NCBI GenBank assembly: GCA_963678275.1
Contig: OY782765.1
Coordinates: 6,014,001-6,078,000, forward strand
Direction: 5' to 3'
From: G963677445 sp963678275
GTDB taxonomy: Bacteria; Bacteroidota; Ignavibacteria; Ignavibacteriales; Melioribacteraceae
Length of the DNA: 64,000 bases
The notes beneath the pieces are model-generated. The model did not search any database, had not been told where the DNA came from, and saw nothing but the letters and a program-made list of their open reading frames with translations. How positions within the stretch are numbered: the stretch's first letter is position 1; each line of letters begins with the position of its first letter. The translations under genes and the position numbers were made by a program. This document shows positions 33,502-42,119 of this stretch, piece by piece.

Positions 33502-35519
33502 GAATAAAAAGTTATATATCAGGAGCATGGAGAGAAGGTTCGGGAAATTTCAAAAAGCTTTACAACGCTGTTTCAGGTGAAGCGATTGGCGAAATATCCT
33601 CCGAGGGAATAAATTTTAAGGAAGCGCTGGAATATGGAAGAAAAACCGGCGGTGAAGCTTTGAGGAAATTAACTTTTCACCAGAGAGCGCTTCTTCTCAA
33701 AAAACTGGCAAAATATCTTCTTGCCCGAAAAGAGGAATTTTATAAGCTCTCTTATTATACCGGGGCAACAAAAAACGATTCCCGGATTGATATCGAAGGA
33801 GGAATAGGAACTTTATTTACCTATTCAGGTAAGGGCAGAAGGGAACTGCCGAATGAAACTATCTGGCCTGAGGGTGATTTCGAACAGTTATCCAAAAACG
33901 GCACCTTCATAGGTCAGCATGTTTATGTGCCGATGAGGGGAATCGCAGTTCATATTAATGCTTATAACTTCCCTGTCTGGGGCATGCTGGAAAAAATGGC
34001 TCCGACCCTTATTGCCGGAATGCCCGCGATTTTTAAACCTGCCTCAGTAACTTCGTTTCTCGCTGAAAGTGTAGTCAGGGCAATAATTGAATCGGACATA
34101 TTGCCTGAAGGTTCTGTTCAGATGATATCGGGAGGCGCGGGAGATTTATTTGATCACCTGACAAGTCAGGATGTGGTTACCTTCACCGGCTCGGCGGAAA
34201 CGGGACTGAAGCTGAAATCACATCCGGTAGTATTAAAGAATAATGTTCGCTTTAATATGGAGGCTGACAGTCTTAATTGTACAATCCTCGGTGACGATGT
34301 TACCCCCGGGATGGAGGAGTTTGATCTGTTCGTTAAGGAGGTTGTAAGAGAAATGACCGTAAAGGCGGGGCAGAAATGTACCGCCATACGCAGAACAATT
34401 GTTCCTGCCGACAGACTTGAAGAGGTTAAATCTGCTATAATCGGAAGGTTGAAAAAAATAAAAACGGGGGATCCCCAAAAGGAGGGTATCCGGATGGGAG
34501 CATTGGCAGGCGCCTCGCAGTTGGCCGAAGTGCGGGAAAAAGTATTACTTCTCCAACAGTCGGCAGATGTTATATATGAAGGAGAAAATGAATTTACTGA
34601 TAACAACGCTTTCCTTGAGCCGGTCCTTCTCTATTGTTCATATCCTCTGGAAACCGATATTCCTCATGATATCGAGGCATTCGGTCCGGTTAATACAATG
34701 ATGCCATATCAATCTATTGATGACGCGATTGAAATAGCGAACCGGGGAGGGGGATCACTGGTGGCTTCACTTTTTACCGCCGATAATAAAACAGCTTCAA
34801 AGGTAGTAGAGGGAATAGGGGCCTGGCATGGCAGAATTATGATCATCAACAGGCACAGCGCGGGTGAATCTACCGGACACGGCTCACCAATGCCTCATCT
34901 GACACATGGCGGACCGGGCAGAGCAGGGGGCGGCGAAGAGCTTGGCGGTATAAGAGGAATAGCCAAATTTATGCAGAGGGTGGCGCTTCAGGGACATCCT
35001 ACAACACTCTCACATATATGCAGGCAATATATTCCGGGCGCCGACCAGTTTGAGAAAGATCAGCATCCTTTTATGAAACATTTTGAGGAACTTCAGATAG
35101 GGGAAACTCTTTTTACTCACCGGAGAACAGTTACCGAAACTGATATTGTAAACTTTGCCGGAATAAGCGGTGATTATTTTTACGCGCATATGGATGATAT
35201 AGCGGCTCGTAATTCATTTTTTGAAAAAAGGGTGGCCCACGGTTATTTTGTGCTTTCCGCCGCCGCCGGTTTGTTTGTCCATCCCGCCGAAGGACCCGTT
35301 TTGGCAAATTACGGTCTTGAAAAACTTCGCTTCATCAAACCGGTTTATCCCGGTGATACTATTCAGGCGAGATTAACCTGCGCGAAAAAAACACGCAAAG
35401 ACCCGAAACCGGATGAAGACCCGCAGGGTGTAGTGGAATGGTATGTTGAAATAATCAACCAGGATGAAGAGGTTGTGGCAATGTACACAATTCTTACTCT
35501 TGTCAGAGCGCTGGGATAA
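33498..35519 (+). CDS. paaZ: Bifunctional oxepin-CoA hydrolase / aldehyde dehydrogenase (PaaZ)
   Basis: The 673-residue fusion has an N-terminal aldehyde dehydrogenase (about 1-520) with INAYNFPVWGMLEKMAPTLIAGMPAIFKPA, TFTGSAETG and the catalytic Cys in KAGQKCTAIRR near 296. The C-terminal MaoC-type (R)-hydratase has the motif ISGDYFYAHMDD and RVAHGYFVLSAAAGLF. PaaZ opens the oxepin-CoA ring and oxidises the semialdehyde to 3-oxo-5,6-dehydrosuberyl-CoA. GAAGGAG stands upstream, and it is coupled to paaY. It is the last gene of the cluster. paaABCDE, paaG and paaK are not in the window. Confidence 0.92.
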   Translation: MRIKSYISGAWREGSGNFKKLYNAVSGEAIGEISSEGINFKEALEYGRKTGGEALRKLTFHQRALLLKKLAKYLLARKEEFYKLSYYTGATKNDSRIDIEGGIGTLFTYSGKGRRELPNETIWPEGDFEQLSKNGTFIGQHVYVPMRGIAVHINAYNFPVWGMLEKMAPTLIAGMPAIFKPASVTSFLAESVVRAIIESDILPEGSVQMISGGAGDLFDHLTSQDVVTFTGSAETGLKLKSHPVVLKNNVRFNMEADSLNCTILGDDVTPGMEEFDLFVKEVVREMTVKAGQKCTAIRRTIVPADRLEEVKSAIIGRLKKIKTGDPQKEGIRMGALAGASQLAEVREKVLLLQQSADVIYEGENEFTDNNAFLEPVLLYCSYPLETDIPHDIEAFGPVNTMMPYQSIDDAIEIANRGGGSLVASLFTADNKTASKVVEGIGAWHGRIMIINRHSAGESTGHGSPMPHLTHGGPGRAGGGEELGGIRGIAKFMQRVALQGHPTTLSHICRQYIPGADQFEKDQHPFMKHFEELQIGETLFTHRRTVTETDIVNFAGISGDYFYAHMDDIAARNSFFEKRVAHGYFVLSAAAGLFVHPAEGPVLANYGLEKLRFIKPVYPGDTIQARLTCAKKTRKDPKPDEDPQGVVEWYVEIINQDEEVVAMYTILTLVRALG

Positions 35520-35524
35520 AAATA

Positions 35525-36532
35525 TTAAAATTCTTTCAGAAGCGGAGCGAAATCAGAATAACTTATTAATGCCTTTGAATCGTGGTTTTTTGTCCATCCT
35601 TCTTCGTTATGGGATATGGATATTATCTCACCGGTCTTCTTATATCTGAAATGTTCCAGCACATGTGACATTATATCCAGCTCATTTTTACTGAAAATGG
35701 CTGTATCTGTTTTTTCAACCGGGAAAATTTTATCAAATTCACCATATTCATTTTGAACAGTTTTTGAACAAATAATATTAATATTTTCTAAAAGTCCCAG
35801 TCCAAGTTCATAATTTTTTGGTACAGGCCCATTTTGAATTGCCGAGTACTTTAACCCGGTAATTGAATTTCCAAAGTATTTATAAAAAGTAAAATCCGCA
35901 TAGAAAAGTAATTTATTTAGCCTGGTTTTAAATGGCGCATTTTCAAGAAAAAATAAAACCAGTTGATAAAATTTTTCAAATGAAGGAGTCTTAAATCCAT
36001 TAAACCTGTCGGGGGGTTCCATGGGATCAAACAATTTATACCTAAGTTCCTGATTTAGAGAGCTGGTATTATGAACAATTTCATTGATTTTTTTTTCTGC
36101 TTCAGCAACCATTTTTTGTGGAAGAGACTGTTTCTTCATGTGAATAATTTTTAAAATATCCTGAGGATTTTTGCAAATATTCAGTAAAGTAGCATTGCTG
36201 TCATTTGGCACTTCACCTTTTTCATAATTCGAAAACTGATTAGTCCCAAACCCGAGCAGCTTCGAAAATGTTGTTGAGTTTAACCTGTAAAGATTCTTTA
36301 AATATGTTAGCTGTTCCGGTGAGGGAATATTATGTCTTTCCCTGTAAAGATTATAAACTTGCCTGGTATTCACCTCATCAACCTCAGAAGTAGTGAATTC
36401 CTCCCCGCAGGAATTACATTTATAAAAAGCTTCGAAATAAGAAAAATTTTCTTTTCTGAAAGTCATAGTCTTCTTATCGAAATGTAATAAAGCAGTACTT
36501 TCACAGATTGGACAGCCTGGTTTATTATTCAT
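35525..36532 (-). CDS. Zinc-finger/HTH/Panacea antitoxin (MqsA-PanA hybrid)
   Basis: About 335 residues from the ATG at 36532, which has GGAGG directly upstream. (1) The N-terminal YgiT/MqsA-type zinc finger has CPIC near 7-10 and CNSC near 39-42. (2) An Xre-type HTH follows, about 60-130 (LTYLKNLYRLNSTTFSKLLGFGTNQFSNYEKGEVPN). (3) The C-terminal SocA/Panacea (DUF4065) domain covers about 185-335 (FKTRLNKLLFYADFTFYKYFGNSITGLKYSAIQNGPVPKNY). It presumably neutralises the upstream MqsR-like toxin and represses the operon. It overlaps the toxin gene by 8 bp. Confidence 0.85.
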   Translation of the reverse strand: MNNKPGCPICESTALLHFDKKTMTFRKENFSYFEAFYKCNSCGEEFTTSEVDEVNTRQVYNLYRERHNIPSPEQLTYLKNLYRLNSTTFSKLLGFGTNQFSNYEKGEVPNDSNATLLNICKNPQDILKIIHMKKQSLPQKMVAEAEKKINEIVHNTSSLNQELRYKLFDPMEPPDRFNGFKTPSFEKFYQLVLFFLENAPFKTRLNKLLFYADFTFYKYFGNSITGLKYSAIQNGPVPKNYELGLGLLENINIICSKTVQNEYGEFDKIFPVEKTDTAIFSKNELDIMSHVLEHFRYKKTGEIISISHNEEGWTKNHDSKALISYSDFAPLLKEF

Positions 36533-36863
36533 CCTCTTCCTCCCCACTAAATGGGAAATTCATTTTATACTCCGCGAGGTGAAACGAAATACACATAACA
36601 CTTTTCCCTGGTTTTCCCATGTTAATTTTAATATAGACTTCCTTGCCTTTAATTGTTATTCCAAATTCATAATTTGACGGACTCAGGGGATCGAAAGCAT
36701 CTGAAAACGGTCCCGAAACGTAGTCGCTTTTATTTAACTGTAACAAATATTCTATTCTCTGATTAGGTGTTATCTCAAGGTCCAACAATGCCTGTAGATT
36801 TTTCTCCCTATTTAAAAAGAATGGTTCTATATGAAATCCAGTGGGTAATGAAAGGACAGCCAT
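36525..36863 (-). CDS. MqsR-like toxin partner of the Panacea antitoxin
   Basis: The 112-residue protein precedes the antitoxin, which is the MqsR-MqsA gene order. Its C-terminal half, LLQLNKSDYVSGPFSDAFDP ... YEFGITIKGKEVYIKIN ... VMCISFHLAEYKMNFPF, can be aligned by eye with MqsR (LSESDF ... D ... GQVYLKI ... LIVSFK). MqsR is a ribosome-independent mRNA interferase of the RelE/ParE superfamily. The toxin activity here is inferred from that resemblance, the gene order and the overlapping antitoxin. No strong ribosome-binding site is visible at this ATG. Confidence 0.65.
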   Translation of the reverse strand: MAVLSLPTGFHIEPFFLNREKNLQALLDLEITPNQRIEYLLQLNKSDYVSGPFSDAFDPLSPSNYEFGITIKGKEVYIKINMGKPGKSVMCISFHLAEYKMNFPFSGEEEDE

Positions 36864-37685
36864 TTATTGAATGGATATAAATATACACCTATAAACTGCA
36901 ACAAACCTGTCGAAATATGGTGTACCTGACGGCACACTTGAACGCTTTCTTCTTTTTTTTCTACCAATATTTTGTCCCTAACGGGACAATAAAAATGAAT
37001 AATACAGATCATCCCTTGGTAAGAATGAGGTGAAATATATCGATTTTGCGTTTCAAACAAATATATCATATCAGCGAGGAATGAAATAGAATTTTAGAAA
37101 AAAGAAGACTAACCGGATAATAGAATCAAATAAGCGTTAAAATTCAGTTAACCGGAAAAAGAACCGGAGGTTTTAGAGACAAAGAAAATTTCATCAATGT
37201 TCAACCTGGTTTTTTGCTGACTCAAATTCAATTACCCACTATAATTCACATAGAGCCAAAAGAATATATCATATACATTAAGCTTTGCTTTGAAGTCTTT
37301 AAGAAAAATCTCAATTTCAGAATGTTTACTCATTTAAATATATTGCCAATGGGTTAAAAGTCAACTATAAAGTGTTAAATAATCATATAGATCATTAAAT
37401 GTCCACTATAAAGTGTTACCGAGGATTTGGAAAATAATGTAAATTTCATGGATAGAAAAATATCGGATATTTATTTATCAATCTAATGAAATATTACGCC
37501 TCATACCTGTAATCCGGTGATATTTTTCAGAGGGGGATAAATTTCATGTTTATTTATCATTCCTTGAGTTAATCGGGGTAGAAAAAAATGCCATCAAAAG
37601 CGGGAAAATTTTTATAATTTCTTGACGCGATTTTCTGCTATATTTGTAGTAATCGGAAAAAAAATAATGATAGTGAGTGTAATAG
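36864..37685. other. AT-rich gene-free stretch with short repeats
   Basis: About 820 bp with no credible gene. It contains the dyad TTGTCCCTAACGGGACAA near 36971-36988. It also holds two direct copies of ACTATAAAGTGTTA (37364-37377 and 37405-37418, offset 41 bp) of unknown meaning. I looked for a cobalamin riboswitch ahead of the adenosyltransferase gene and did not see its conserved boxes. Confidence 0.5.
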
Positions 37686-38210
37686 TTGGATAAAGGATAT
37701 CTGCAGATATATACCGGAAATGGAAAAGGAAAAACAACCGCCGCGCTGGGACAGGCAGTCAGGGCTGCCGGCAGTGGTCTGAAGATTTTATTTGTGCAGT
37801 TTATGAAAAATTTCCCTTATGGAGAGCTTTTAATCGCGGAAAAATATAAAGATCAGATATTTATTGACAGATATGGCGCCGATGATTTTGTATTCCGTAA
37901 AGAACCTCCATCAGATAAACTTATCGACGAAGTTAAAAACGGACTGCAAAAATCATTCGAAAAGATGAATTCAGGTGAATATGACATTGTTGTATTAGAT
38001 GAAGTAAATGTGTCGATATATTTTGGTCTGCTGGAAGAAACGGAAGCGCTCGATTTTATCAGAAAAAGGCCGGATAATGTTGAACTGATTTTGACCGGAA
38101 GATATTGTCCCGAAAGTCTGATAAAAGAAGCTGACCTTGTGACCGAAATGAAAGAGATCAAACATTATTATCAGAACGGAATTATGGCAAGAAAAGGAAT
38201 TGAATCATGA
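37686..38210 (+). CDS. btuR: Cob(I)yrinic acid a,c-diamide adenosyltransferase (BtuR/CobO type)
   Basis: The 174-residue P-loop enzyme transfers adenosyl from ATP to cobalt in corrinoids (EC 2.5.1.17). The P-loop GNGKGKTTAALGQAVRAAG lies near 10-28. Other features are LFVQFMKNFPYGE, DIVVLDEVNVSIYFGL and VELILTGRYCPESLIKEADLVTEMKEIKHYY, all typical of CobA/BtuR. The only usable start is TTG at 37686, since in-frame TAA-TAG lies just upstream. It overlaps the next gene by 4 bp. No cobalamin-biosynthesis genes are nearby. Confidence 0.93.
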   Translation: MDKGYLQIYTGNGKGKTTAALGQAVRAAGSGLKILFVQFMKNFPYGELLIAEKYKDQIFIDRYGADDFVFRKEPPSDKLIDEVKNGLQKSFEKMNSGEYDIVVLDEVNVSIYFGLLEETEALDFIRKRPDNVELILTGRYCPESLIKEADLVTEMKEIKHYYQNGIMARKGIES

Positions 38211-38968
38211 AACCTGTGTTAATAGATCTTGACGGAGTACTGCGATTGGGAAGCGCCCCGGCTGAGGGGCTGCGGGAATTTATATCATTTGTCTGCCGGT
38301 CACGGCGGCCCGCATGTATAATCAGTAATTCCACCTTGTTGACGAGAAAAGATTTAAGGCAGTTTTTCAGGGATAATGATCTGGAATGCAGGCTGCCAAT
38401 GATGACTGCCGCCGACGCTGCTCTTTCTTATGTGCAGCAAAAATATCAAAAAGCCGCGGTTTATTGCAGCGGCCATATTAAAAAATCATTCAGCCGTTAT
38501 CTGGATTATGATAATCCCGAGGTGGTTGTGATGGGGGATATGGGGAATGAATGGAATTATGGAATACTCAATGACATTTTCCTTAAAGTGCGCGGCGGAG
38601 CCGAACTGGTGGCCATGCAGAAAAACCGTTTCTGGAATACTCCCGAAGAGGGATTTTTGCTTGACCTTGGTCCTTTCGTGGCGGCGATTGAATATGCCTG
38701 CGAGGTTGAAGCGACATTAATCGGCAAACCTTCACCCCTCTATTTTCATTCCGCGCTCGATCTTATCGGTTCAGATATCACCGACGGATTTATTATGATC
38801 GGGGATGATATGGAAACTGATATCAAGGGTTCACAGAACCTCGATGCTGAAACCATACTTGTATTTACCGGAAAAACTCAAAAACCGCTGAAGAAAAAAA
38901 TGGCGGTAAAACCGGATTATACTGCGGATAATCTTTTTGATGTGATGGAGATAATTAAAAGAATCTGA
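38207..38968 (+). CDS. HAD-IIA (NagD-like) phosphatase
   Basis: The 253-residue protein follows the NagD/AraL pattern: motif I LIDLDGVLRLGSAP, motif II IISNSTLLTRKDL, a C2-type cap in the middle, the motif III Lys in IGKPSPLYFHSAL, and motif IV IMIGDDMETDIKGSQ. Related enzymes dephosphorylate sugar phosphates or nucleotides. It is translationally coupled to the adenosyltransferase gene by an ATGA overlap, an unexplained pairing. Confidence 0.85.
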   Translation: MKPVLIDLDGVLRLGSAPAEGLREFISFVCRSRRPACIISNSTLLTRKDLRQFFRDNDLECRLPMMTAADAALSYVQQKYQKAAVYCSGHIKKSFSRYLDYDNPEVVVMGDMGNEWNYGILNDIFLKVRGGAELVAMQKNRFWNTPEEGFLLDLGPFVAAIEYACEVEATLIGKPSPLYFHSALDLIGSDITDGFIMIGDDMETDIKGSQNLDAETILVFTGKTQKPLKKKMAVKPDYTADNLFDVMEIIKRI

Positions 38969-39035
38969 GTAGTCAGTAAGAAGTTAAATTCTACGCAAAA
39001 TGGCAAAGTTTTTCTTGAACACAGCCGGAGGTAAG
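38969..39035 (+). repeat. Border of a composite repeat interrupted by an IS
   Basis: The border core GTAAGAAGTTAAATTCTACGCAAAATGGCAAAG (38976-39008) is followed by the interior module ...ACACAGCCGGAGGT (to about 39032), which is cut here by the insertion sequence. The module resumes as TCGAAACCAGCGGCGGTAGC at 40690, as judged from the uninterrupted, reversed copy near 48400-48450. Confidence 0.75.
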
Positions 39036-40689
39036 TCCGCCGCGCAGGCTGTTGCAGATTATCGGGAACAAAAGTGTATGTTTAGTGATATAATAGGTAG
39101 TAAATAATAAACATGGAAATAGGAATAATGGGGTTTATTGAAGGAAATCGAGATCAACTGGGATTCATTGCTTATAGCCTGGATGATTTTGTAGAAGAAG
39201 ATTCAAAAGCAAGATTTATCGTAAGAATAGTAGAAGAATTAGATTTAAGTTTACTCTACGAGCAATACAGTCCACAGGGTGGAGAAGCTTTTTGTCCAAA
39301 GGCAATGTTAGCCACACTGTTTTTCGGATATTCCCAAGGTATATCAGTTACCCGTGATCTTGAATACAATTGCAAAAAGAACATGGATTTTATATATGTA
39401 TCAGCAAACCTTCGACCGGATCACACTTCATTGAGCAGATTCAGAAAGCGTCATCTGGCCCATATTCCAGGGCTTTTTATACAGATAGTACGGAAAGCAA
39501 TAGAGATGGGAATAAGTGAGTTCATGGAAATCGCGATGGATGGATCAAAGATGGCCGCGGCAAGCAGTAAGAAAAAAAGTATGCGCTCCAACAAAATAGA
39601 AGAAAAACTGAAAGCAATAAAAGAAGATATCACCGAATACCTGAATCAAAGCGAAATAGAAGAAAAGAAGCTTGCCGAATTGGAAAAGAAAAAGGCTAAG
39701 CTGGAAGAAGCCCAAAGAATACTGGAAGAGCGAAAAGAGACAATAAAAGAAAACTGCAGGGATAATCATCAGGTAAATATAGAAGAACCGGAAGCTCCAA
39801 TGCAAAAACCGGGAGGGGGGAAAAGCGCATTTCCGGGCTATAATCCACAAATATGCACCGATACGAAAACCCAATTCATAGCAAACGCCCAGCTGACGCC
39901 AGACAGGAACGACGAAAAACAATTTATGCTTCAATATAATAATACGGAAAGAATTTTGGGCCCGAACAAAAAGAGGAGATATCTATCTGACGGAGGGTTT
40001 AACACCAATGACACAATATTTGAAATCTATTACAACCAGATCGACGCTTATGTAGGCAACAGACGTAATGGAAAAGAGACAAGTGAAAAGATTAAAAAGG
40101 GTTTAAAATTCGACAAAAGTGATTTTACATATGATAAAGAAAAAGACATCTATATATGTCCGTCAGATAAAAAGTTAGAGTTCAAAAAAACAGAAAAGAA
40201 TAAATCTTTCAAGGGAAGAAAATATGTTTGCAATGATTGTGGGAATTGCGAATTCAGGTCTCAATGTTTATCGAAGAACAATAAAAGTGGGAAAAGAGAA
40301 ATTCGACGAGATGATCGGGAAATCTATGTAGAAATGATGAGGGAAAAGGTGGAAACAGAAGAGGGAAAGGAAAAATTACTAATTCGTTCAACAACAGTCG
40401 AACCGGTCTTTGGTAATATCAAATGGAACCTGGGATATACCCGGTTTAGACTAAAAGGGTTGTTTGCGGCAAATGCTGAATTTTTGCTTATGTGTATTGG
40501 CCATAATCTCAATAAACTCTTCAAGCTGTTTGGAAAGGTTGATAATAGTCCGGATAGCATGGAAGTAGCATCATGCTTCCCTAATATTTTCAATTATAAG
40601 AATATTTTGCCAAATAAATTACAAGTTTTATTTACATAAAAATATTTTCCATGTTTTTTTTGCCTCCCTGCAACAGCCTGCGCGGCGGA
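39036..40689 (+). mobile_element. IS1182-like insertion sequence, 1654 bp, perfect 22-bp terminal inverted repeats
   Basis: The left end TCCGCCGCGCAGGCTGTTGCAG (39036-39057) is the exact reverse complement of the right end (40668-40689). Between them lies one full-length DDE transposase gene. The element sits inside an interior module of the composite repeat family. Comparison with the uninterrupted copy near 48400-48450 shows the flanks GCCGGAGGT and TCGAAACCAGCGG. About 9 bp of the original target (TGAGCGGAG) appears lost or replaced, and no clean target duplication is visible. Confidence 0.9.
39113..40639 (+). CDS. IS1182-family DDE transposase
   Basis: The 508-residue protein has a DUF772-type N-terminal domain (about 1-125: FIAYSLDDFVEEDSKARFIVRIVEELDLSLLY ... 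FCPKAMLATLFFGYSQGI). A long charged helix follows (about 155-225) and interrupts the catalytic core. The DDE positions appear as AMDGSKMAAAS (Asp143), YLSDGGFNTND, and TVEPVFGNIKWNLGYTRFRLKG (Glu). A CxxC knuckle pair (CNDCGNCEFRSQC) lies before the last block. The frame is intact between perfect terminal repeats, so the element may be active. Confidence 0.93.
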   Translation: MEIGIMGFIEGNRDQLGFIAYSLDDFVEEDSKARFIVRIVEELDLSLLYEQYSPQGGEAFCPKAMLATLFFGYSQGISVTRDLEYNCKKNMDFIYVSANLRPDHTSLSRFRKRHLAHIPGLFIQIVRKAIEMGISEFMEIAMDGSKMAAASSKKKSMRSNKIEEKLKAIKEDITEYLNQSEIEEKKLAELEKKKAKLEEAQRILEERKETIKENCRDNHQVNIEEPEAPMQKPGGGKSAFPGYNPQICTDTKTQFIANAQLTPDRNDEKQFMLQYNNTERILGPNKKRRYLSDGGFNTNDTIFEIYYNQIDAYVGNRRNGKETSEKIKKGLKFDKSDFTYDKEKDIYICPSDKKLEFKKTEKNKSFKGRKYVCNDCGNCEFRSQCLSKNNKSGKREIRRDDREIYVEMMREKVETEEGKEKLLIRSTTVEPVFGNIKWNLGYTRFRLKGLFAANAEFLLMCIGHNLNKLFKLFGKVDNSPDSMEVASCFPNIFNYKNILPNKLQVLFT

Positions 40690-41300
40690 TCGAAACCAGC
40701 GGCGGTAGCTTCGACTCCGCTCAGCTACCGGACAGGTTCATTGATTCTGGTTCTGCCAGTCTATTAGTAAGAGTATGATGAATGGTAAGGTGACGGCAGA
40801 AAAGAGTTAAATTCTGAGTAAACTGGCAGGAAATTTCAATTAACAATTAATAATGTACAATTAACAATTGAAAAGGAAATTGACAATTATTCCATCAGCT
40901 TAAAAAATTTTTCGTAAAACGGTGATTCTTTTGATACGTAAATTTTTCTTAAAAAAAACAAAGGACCTTATTCTTTAATCTTTTAACCTTAGTAGCAATG
41001 GCAGACTCTCAAAAATTTCAACCTTATTGCCTTTTTTCCCCGGTGAGGGATTACGATTACTCCGTAAGGAGTCAAATTCTACGCAAAATGGCAAAGTTTT
41101 TTTGATGTTTCGAGAATTACCACAAACTCACCCTAAATCCCTCTCTTGGGAAGAGAGGGACTTTAAGACACCCCCTCTTTTTTTAAGAGAGGGGGCCGGG
41201 GGGTGAGTTTTTAGTGCATGATATGAGGCATTTAAATTGCTTGTCTCTGGCTTTGCCAGCTTACGATTACGATTTTTGAAATTATAGAATAAATACTAAA
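40690..41300 (+). repeat. Composite repeat array downstream of the IS
   Basis: No gene is visible. In order: the module TCGAAACCAGCGGCGGTAGC...GCTCAGCTACCGG (40690-40730); a degraded border (CTGGTTCTGCCAG at 40745-40757, GAGTTAAATTCTGAGTAAACTGGCAG at 40804-40829); the module CAATTAACAATTAATAATGTAC (40837 on). Then a border core (CCGTAAGGAGTCAAATTCTACGC near 41062-41084), a dyad-rich block (CCCTCTCTTGGGAAGAGAGGG, CCCCCTC...GAGGGGG, 41133-41200), and a terminal border CTGGCTTTGCCAGCTTACGATTACGATT (41247-41274). Confidence 0.75.
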
Positions 41301-41324
41301 TTGAGTAAAAAAAAAGAGAAAAAA

Positions 41325-41894
41325 ATGGAAAACTTTGCGCCGAGACATCCGAAAATATTAAAAAAAGCTAATACCGCTTTGCTTGTAATTGATATTCAGG
41401 AAAAAATTCTTCCTGTTATTTTTGAACATGAAAGGGTTATTGACAACACTCTCAAACTGATCAATGGCATGAAAATTATGGGAATACCGGTTTATTTTAC
41501 CGAGCAGTATCCCAAGGGACTTGGTCCGACGACTCCAGTTGTAAAGCAAGCCCTCGAAGGAGCGAAGGAGGTTCAGAAACTGAGTTTCAGTTGTGCCGGG
41601 GAGCCCTCTCTTTTTCAGGAACTAAAAGAGAAAAACCTGTCGCAGATTGTAGTCTGTGGTATTGAATCACATGTATGTGTTCAGCAGACCGCGCTTGATA
41701 TGCTTGTTAATGGTTTCCAGATAGATATCGCTTATGACGCTGTTTCCTCCCGCCGTGAAAAAGATTACCAGATTGCGCTCGACCGCATGAGGCAGAATGG
41801 TGTTGAAGTTACTTCAACAGAATCAATTCTCTTTGAACTGCTTAATGTTTCGGGAACAGAGGAATTTAAAGCCGTTTCAAAACTGGTTAAATAA
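41325..41894 (+). CDS. Isochorismatase-family cysteine hydrolase
   Basis: About 189 residues from the ATG at 41325 (the frame is open to a TTG at 41301). The family triad is visible: Asp in ALLVIDIQEKILP, Lys in EVQKLSFSCAGEPS (near 90), and Cys in IVVCGIESHVCVQQTALDML (near 120). This group includes YcaC-like and nicotinamidase-like hydrolases, and the substrate is not predictable. It starts just after a repeat array and is followed by an inverted repeat at 41905-41937. Confidence 0.85.
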   Translation: MENFAPRHPKILKKANTALLVIDIQEKILPVIFEHERVIDNTLKLINGMKIMGIPVYFTEQYPKGLGPTTPVVKQALEGAKEVQKLSFSCAGEPSLFQELKEKNLSQIVVCGIESHVCVQQTALDMLVNGFQIDIAYDAVSSRREKDYQIALDRMRQNGVEVTSTESILFELLNVSGTEEFKAVSKLVK

Positions 41895-41904
41895 ATATTC
41901 CAAA

Positions 41905-41937
41905 AAACCTCTGAGGTTTTCAAAAACTCAGAGGTTT
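41905..41937 (+). terminator. Hairpin after the isochorismatase gene
   Basis: An 11-bp perfect stem, AAACCTCTGAG/CTCAGAGGTTT (41905-41915 with 41927-41937), has an 11-nt loop. It lies 11 bp after the stop. There is no good T tract on the plus strand beyond the stem's own TTT. A preceding A run would serve as T tract only on the minus strand. Probable terminator. Confidence 0.6.
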
Positions 41938-42119
41938 GGATTTACTGAAAAATTTTACGCAATATCTTACTGAAATTGAAAAACGGGTTTAGTATCCGCT
42001 CAGGTATGGATAGATTAATCATTTCGCTGTTTAATTTATTTCAATCATTTTATTAAATTAGCGGGAACAAAATCAGATTGTTTCCGTTAATAATAAATGG
42101 AATAAATCACCGGGAAAAG

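Noticed and set aside
37440..37685. Cobalamin riboswitch ahead of the adenosyltransferase
   Set aside because: I could not find the conserved B12-box or the core stems in the leader.
39545..39934. Phe-rich frame antisense to the transposase
   Set aside because: Mirror of the Lys/Glu-rich helix of the transposase. No start signal.
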